A stretch of 9,085 bases of DNA from JANMEX01 sp031422915 (GTDB lineage: Bacteria > Pseudomonadota > Alphaproteobacteria > Rhizobiales > Rhizobiaceae), in NCBI GenBank assembly GCA_031422915.1, contig JANPEK010000084.1:1-9085 (forward strand), given 5' to 3'. Numbering within the stretch: the first letter of the stretch is position 1; each line of letters begins with the position of its first letter. Shown here in pieces: positions 5,187 through 9,085 of the stretch. The notes below the pieces were generated by a model. That model did not search any database. It saw only the letters and a list, made by a program, of their open reading frames with translations, and had not been told where the DNA came from. Made by a program: the position numbers and the translations under genes.

Positions 5187-8100
5187 ATGCCACCATTCGT
5201 TGTCACAACCTCAGCCGATGTTGTTGATGTCAATGACGGGTTTGTCTCGCTGCGGGAGGCGGTGGCGCTAGCCAATGCCAATGCGGATTCCGATACGATC
5301 ACTTTCGCCGCTGCGCTGGAAGGGTCAACGATCACACTGGGAAGTGGGCCGCTCGCCCTTACCAGCGATATCATCATGGACGGCGACATAACCGGCGACA
5401 ACAGGGCTGACATCGTCATTTCCGGCGGCAACGCCGGCAGCATCCTGGACATTTCCGGGGCCGGGACCGATGTCGATCTGCTTAGCCTGACACTTGCGGG
5501 TGGTGCCACATTCGGCAGCGGCGGCGCGATCAGTATCGTCGGCGGGACGCTCGACATCAGCGACACGACGATCCGCAACAGCTCTGCCGGCAGCAACGCA
5601 ACGACCGGCGGCGGGGCGATTTACGCCTCCGGCGCGACGCTGACGATGACCAATTCACTGCTGACAGGCAACTCATCCGGCGGCCAGAGCGGCGGCGCGA
5701 TCCTCATGCAAGGCGGCACTGCCACGCTCACCAACACGACGATCCATGCCAACACCGCAAACGGCAGCAATTTCAACCCCTTCGGCTCAGGCGGCGGCAT
5801 ATCCGCGAACAGCACTGCGACGGTGACACTTGTCAACAGCACCGTAACCAACAACACTGCCTCCGGCGCGGTGAGCAGTTCCGGCGGCGGCATATCCATC
5901 GGCGGCACGCTTAATCTCATCAACACGGTGGTGGCGGACAACACCGCTGGATCGCTGGCCAATGTTCAAGGCACCATCAACACCAACACAAATAATTTCA
6001 TCGGGATCAACCCCGGCCTCAACTTGCTCTTCGACAATGGCGGCACCACGCTGACGCAGTCCATACGCACAAACAGCCCGCTCATTAACGCTGGCAGCAA
6101 TGGCGCGCCCGGTGTCCCCGTACTGGACGCCAACGGCAATGACCGCACTGTGGGAACCGTCGACATCGGCGCAACAGAGCGCCAGATCATGGTGACTAAC
6201 ACACTTGATTCCGGCGCAGGCTCGCTGCGCCAGGCGATCATCGACGCAAACGCCAACGCCGATTTCAGCGTCATCCAGTTTGATGGATTGCTCTCTGGGC
6301 AGACCTTCAACGTGGGCGCGCTGGGACAGCTCAACATCGCGTCCGACATCCGCATCGACGGTGACATGAACGGCGACAACAAGGCCGATGTCACGATTTC
6401 CGGCGGCGATGCGCGCCGTATCTTCTTTATCTCCAGCGTTCTCGCAGATGTGGAACTGAGAAGCCTGACATTAACCGGCGGCAACGCGGCCGGCGATTCC
6501 GGCGGCGCCATCGCTGCCGTGAATGCCGGCAGCCTGCACATTCTTGACACGACGATCAGCGGCAACAACGCCGGCAACGGCGGCGGGATCGCCACATTCG
6601 GTACCGCGCTTACCATCGCCAATTCGCTGATTACCGGAAACACCGCTGGTCTTGGCGGCGGCATCTACAGCCAGAACGCAAGCGTAACCCTTCAGAACTC
6701 CACAGTGACCGGCAACACCTCGACCGGTTTGGCCGGAGGCATATCAAGTTTCAACGGCAGCCTCGGCCTGTTCAACACCACGGTCGCCGGCAATCGCGCC
6801 GACACAGACGGAACCGATGCGGCATCAGGCGGCGGCATCCGCACGGCGGGCACTAGCTATGCGGTGCTCTACAACAGCGTGGTCGCCGATAATTTCTCCG
6901 GCACAGGCCTTGTCGAGCACAATGTCGTCGGCACCATAGGTTTTGCCGGCAACAGCGCTTTTGGCGACGGCGCCGCCATTAGCATCGATGGCGGCGGCAA
7001 CATTTTGAACATCGCCACTGCCGGGCTCGGCATCCTCGCCGACAATGGCGGCACGGTGCGCACGCTGGCCATCGAGGCCGGCAGCAGACTGACCGGCGCA
7101 GGCAGCACGGGACGCATTGCGACTGACAGCCTCGACATCGACAACGATGGCAATACTGCGGAAGCCTTGCCAATCGACGGGCGAGGCGGCCCGCGCCAAA
7201 TCGGACAGGTCGATATCGGCGCGGTGGAAGGCCGCGCGCCGCTGATCGTCTCTACCGCTGCGGACGACGCTTTCGGTGGTGGCAACCTTGCAGCCGAGAC
7301 GGCGGATGGCGGCGGCTTGAGCCTGCGCGAGGCGATGGCCTTCGCCAATGCCGATTCAAGATCTGACGCCATCCTGTTCGACGCAAACCTCGCCGGCCAG
7401 ACACTGACACTGATGGGCGGCGTCCTCGAGATTGTGGGTAACACCGTTGTTGATGGCGATACAAATGGCGACAATCGGGCTGACATCACGATTTCAGGTG
7501 GCGGTGTAAGCCGCATTTTCAGTCTACAGACGGGGGGCAATGCGAGTATCCTGAGCCTCACGCTGGCCAATGGCTTTGTCGATGCCGGTCAGGGCGCAGG
7601 CATCTACGCTGACAACGGAACAAATCTCGAGATTGTCGATTCGACGATCCGGAATTGCATGACTTTCGCACAGTTTCCAGCCGATCAGGCAAACGGCGGC
7701 GGCATAGCAAGCCAAGGTACGCTGACAGTCATCAACTCCACCATCACCGGCAACTCCGCTCAGGACGGCGGCGGCGTGTTTGTCACCGGCACGGCCACGT
7801 TTATAAACGCAACGATCTCCGGCAACACCGCTCAGGATATTCAACTGACCGGCGGAGTTGGCGGCGGCATCTCGGCCGACGGGGCAACGCTCACAATCCT
7901 GAACAGCACAGTCACCGGCAACGCCGCTAGCTATGATGGCGGAGGCATCAGTCTGGTGAATGGGACGGCCACCATCGTCAACACTGTTGTCGCGGCGAAC
8001 ACCGCGGCCACCTTTTCGAACGATATGGTCGGAACTGGACTCACGGCGCAGAACAGCTTTTTCGGCACCACTGTCAGCATCGGCACCGACAATGGCGGCA

Positions 8101-9085
8101 ACATCAACAACGGCGGCGATCCGCTTCTGGGCCAGCTTCTCGACAATGGCGGCACGGTGCTCACCCGCTCACCACTCGACGGCAGCTTGCTGATCGGTGC
8201 TGGCGGGACCCTTACAATTCAGGACCTGTTCGACATTGACGGCGACGGCAACCGCTTTGAGGGCCTGCCTCGCGATGGCCGTGGCCAACCGCGCGTCAAT
8301 GGCGTGCGCGACATCGGCGCCGTGGAGCAGATCGTCGACGAGATCATCCGCGGCACAGACGGTGGCGACACGATCAGCGGAGGCCTTGGCCTCGACCGGC
8401 TGATCGGCGGCTTGGGTCTGGACACGATGAACGGCGGCGCGGGCAATGACATCATCGAGGTCGATGCTGCCGGCGACATAATCATCGAAGCCATCGGTGG
8501 CGGGTTTGATACGGTGCGGTCCACCGTCACCTACTCGCTGGCTGCAGGTGTCGAGGTCGAGCGGCTTTCGACCAGCGCCACCGGCGGAACCGGTGCCATC
8601 AACCTGACCGGAAACGCGTTTGCGCAGGAGATCTATGGCAACAACGGCGCCAACACGCTGAACGGCGGCATCGACGCACTGCGCGATATTCTCACAGGGT
8701 ACGGCGGCAATGACATCTACGTCATCAATTCGGCGCTCGACATCATCGTCGAGGGTGTCGGCGGCGGTACGGCAGACCGGGTACAAACCAGCCTGACCTT
8801 TACGCTTGCGGCCGACGACAACATTGAGATTTTCCAAACGACAAACGCTGCCCTGACGACGGCAATCAATTTGACTGGCAACGGCGTTTCTCAAGCGATT
8901 TACGGCAATGCTGGCGTCAACACCTTGAGCGGTGGCATTGATGCGCTCAGCGACACGCTGATCGGCTACGGTGGCAACGACATTTATGTCATTCACTCGG
9001 CAAATGATCTGATCGTTGAGGGCGTTGGCCAAGGCGCGTCCGACCGTGTGCAGGCGACAGTGTCGTTCGCTCTGGCTGCCGACGA
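5187..9085 (+). CDS. Giant RTX protein with three choice-of-anchor-Q/CSLREA-like beta-helix units, 3' end missing (gene C)
   Basis: The frame is open from the ATG at 5187 through the window end, giving at least 1299 residues. There is no Sec signal, consistent with type I secretion. Residues 1-1047 hold three tandem units. Each starts with a 'SLREA'-type motif (S21 'SLREAVALANAN', S346 'SLRQAIIDANAN', S712 'SLREAMAFANAD'). Next comes an acidic 'DGD..GDN.AD' loop (D65, D391, D756), then glycine-rich rungs such as 'NSTITGNSA' and 'GGGI' typical of a right-handed parallel beta-helix, a 'DNGGT' strand, and a closing 'DIGA.E' (326-331, 676-681, 1042-1047). RTX nonapeptides begin near G1056 ('GGLGLDRLIGGLGLDTMNGG'), followed by the same long modules as the protease. 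Beta-helices of this kind serve as adhesins, surface stalks or polysaccharide-active proteins. I see no lyase active-site motif, so an adhesive or structural role is my best guess. By comparison with gene B the stop should lie roughly 470 bases past the window. Confidence 0.9.
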   Translation, partial: MPPFVVTTSADVVDVNDGFVSLREAVALANANADSDTITFAAALEGSTITLGSGPLALTSDIIMDGDITGDNRADIVISGGNAGSILDISGAGTDVDLLSLTLAGGATFGSGGAISIVGGTLDISDTTIRNSSAGSNATTGGGAIYASGATLTMTNSLLTGNSSGGQSGGAILMQGGTATLTNTTIHANTANGSNFNPFGSGGGISANSTATVTLVNSTVTNNTASGAVSSSGGGISIGGTLNLINTVVADNTAGSLANVQGTINTNTNNFIGINPGLNLLFDNGGTTLTQSIRTNSPLINAGSNGAPGVPVLDANGNDRTVGTVDIGATERQIMVTNTLDSGAGSLRQAIIDANANADFSVIQFDGLLSGQTFNVGALGQLNIASDIRIDGDMNGDNKADVTISGGDARRIFFISSVLADVELRSLTLTGGNAAGDSGGAIAAVNAGSLHILDTTISGNNAGNGGGIATFGTALTIANSLITGNTAGLGGGIYSQNASVTLQNSTVTGNTSTGLAGGISSFNGSLGLFNTTVAGNRADTDGTDAASGGGIRTAGTSYAVLYNSVVADNFSGTGLVEHNVVGTIGFAGNSAFGDGAAISIDGGGNILNIATAGLGILADNGGTVRTLAIEAGSRLTGAGSTGRIATDSLDIDNDGNTAEALPIDGRGGPRQIGQVDIGAVEGRAPLIVSTAADDAFGGGNLAAETADGGGLSLREAMAFANADSRSDAILFDANLAGQTLTLMGGVLEIVGNTVVDGDTNGDNRADITISGGGVSRIFSLQTGGNASILSLTLANGFVDAGQGAGIYADNGTNLEIVDSTIRNCMTFAQFPADQANGGGIASQGTLTVINSTITGNSAQDGGGVFVTGTATFINATISGNTAQDIQLTGGVGGGISADGATLTILNSTVTGNAASYDGGGISLVNGTATIVNTVVAANTAATFSNDMVGTGLTAQNSFFGTTVSIGTDNGGNINNGGDPLLGQLLDNGGTVLTRSPLDGSLLIGAGGTLTIQDLFDIDGDGNRFEGLPRDGRGQPRVNGVRDIGAVEQIVDEIIRGTDGGDTISGGLGLDRLIGGLGLDTMNGGAGNDIIEVDAAGDIIIEAIGGGFDTVRSTVTYSLAAGVEVERLSTSATGGTGAINLTGNAFAQEIYGNNGANTLNGGIDALRDILTGYGGNDIYVINSALDIIVEGVGGGTADRVQTSLTFTLAADDNIEIFQTTNAALTTAINLTGNGVSQAIYGNAGVNTLSGGIDALSDTLIGYGGNDIYVIHSANDLIVEGVGQGASDRVQATVSFALAAD
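5247..8327 (+). repeat. Three tandem beta-helix units within gene C
   Basis: Unit 1 spans about 5247-6179, unit 2 about 6222-7229 and unit 3 about 7320-8327, each measured from 'SLR(E/Q)A' to 'DIGA.E'. The distance from 'SLR' to the acidic loop is 44, 45 and 44 residues. The units are about 311, 336 and 336 residues and differ mainly in the number of helix rungs. They are clearly homologous in protein but diverged in DNA, which points to old internal duplication rather than recent slippage. Confidence 0.8.
8445..9085 (+). repeat. RTX-associated modules in gene C, cut by the window end
   Basis: Module starts fall at 8445, 8709 and 8976, with spacings of 264 and 267 bases. These spacings equal those in the protease (3014, 3278, 3545). 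The protein motifs match closely, including 'NLTGNAFAQEIYGNNGAN' in the first module of both genes. The third module is incomplete at the window edge. Confidence 0.8.

Noticed and set aside
5621..7570. Series of minus-strand frames opposite the beta-helix gene
   Set aside because: All lie inside one uninterrupted + strand frame with three ordered domain repeats. Their products are proline/serine/valine-rich complements of Gly/Ala/Thr codons.
5187..8327. Pectate-lyase-type enzyme
   Set aside because: The beta-helix rungs would fit such a fold, but I could not identify a catalytic Asp/Arg or calcium-site pattern of polysaccharide lyases, so no enzymatic function is claimed.
8169..9032. Minus-strand open frame of 287 codons, resembling another at 3137-3730
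   Set aside because: The similarity between the two antisense products merely mirrors the shared RTX modules on the + strand. Neither has a plausible start context of its own.

Overview
The window looks like a secreted-protein locus of a fairly GC-rich alphaproteobacterium. The order cannot be fixed from this stretch. The evidence is the style of the RTX C-termini, which carry a late 'DTI.DF' block, an 'IY.RANGDLYYD' strand and a terminal 'DFFVV', together with the codon use and the pairing of an M10 serralysin-type protease with calcium-binding repeats. Every gene I accept is on the + strand. No tRNA, rRNA, CRISPR array, complete IS or phage gene is visible.

Layout: (1) 1-555 is the 3' end of an RTX protein (gene A) whose start lies before the window. 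(2) 621-794 is a truncated sulfotransferase: 49 normal residues with the PAPS-binding loop, then 8 unrelated codons and a stop. (3) 960-1370 encodes a small exported protein of unknown function in DNA of different composition. (4) 1544-4126 is a complete 860-residue M10 zinc metalloprotease with an N-terminal PPC-like domain and an RTX tail (gene B). (5) 4193-5065 is an intact 290-residue sulfotransferase. (6) 5187 to the window end is a giant open protein (gene C), at least 1299 residues. It has three tandem CSLREA/choice-of-anchor-Q-like beta-helix units followed by the same RTX tail as gene B.

The unifying observation is an RTX/sulfotransferase array. Genes A, B and C differ in their N-terminal payload, where known, but share a C-terminal cassette built from 88-89-residue modules. 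In the two places where the cassette end is visible it is followed, after 65-66 bases, by a sulfotransferase start. Positions 1-769 and 3572-4341 are a diverged direct duplication covering RTX tail, spacer and sulfotransferase head. The RTX proteins have no Sec signal peptide and end like type I secretion substrates, so they should leave the cell through an ABC exporter not encoded here.

The most interesting reading, which is inference, is that the cytoplasmic sulfotransferase modifies the co-encoded RTX proteins or their glycan target before export. The xanthomonad RaxST/RaxX pair, in which a sulfotransferase acts on a type I secreted peptide, is a precedent. Nothing in the sequence proves a substrate.
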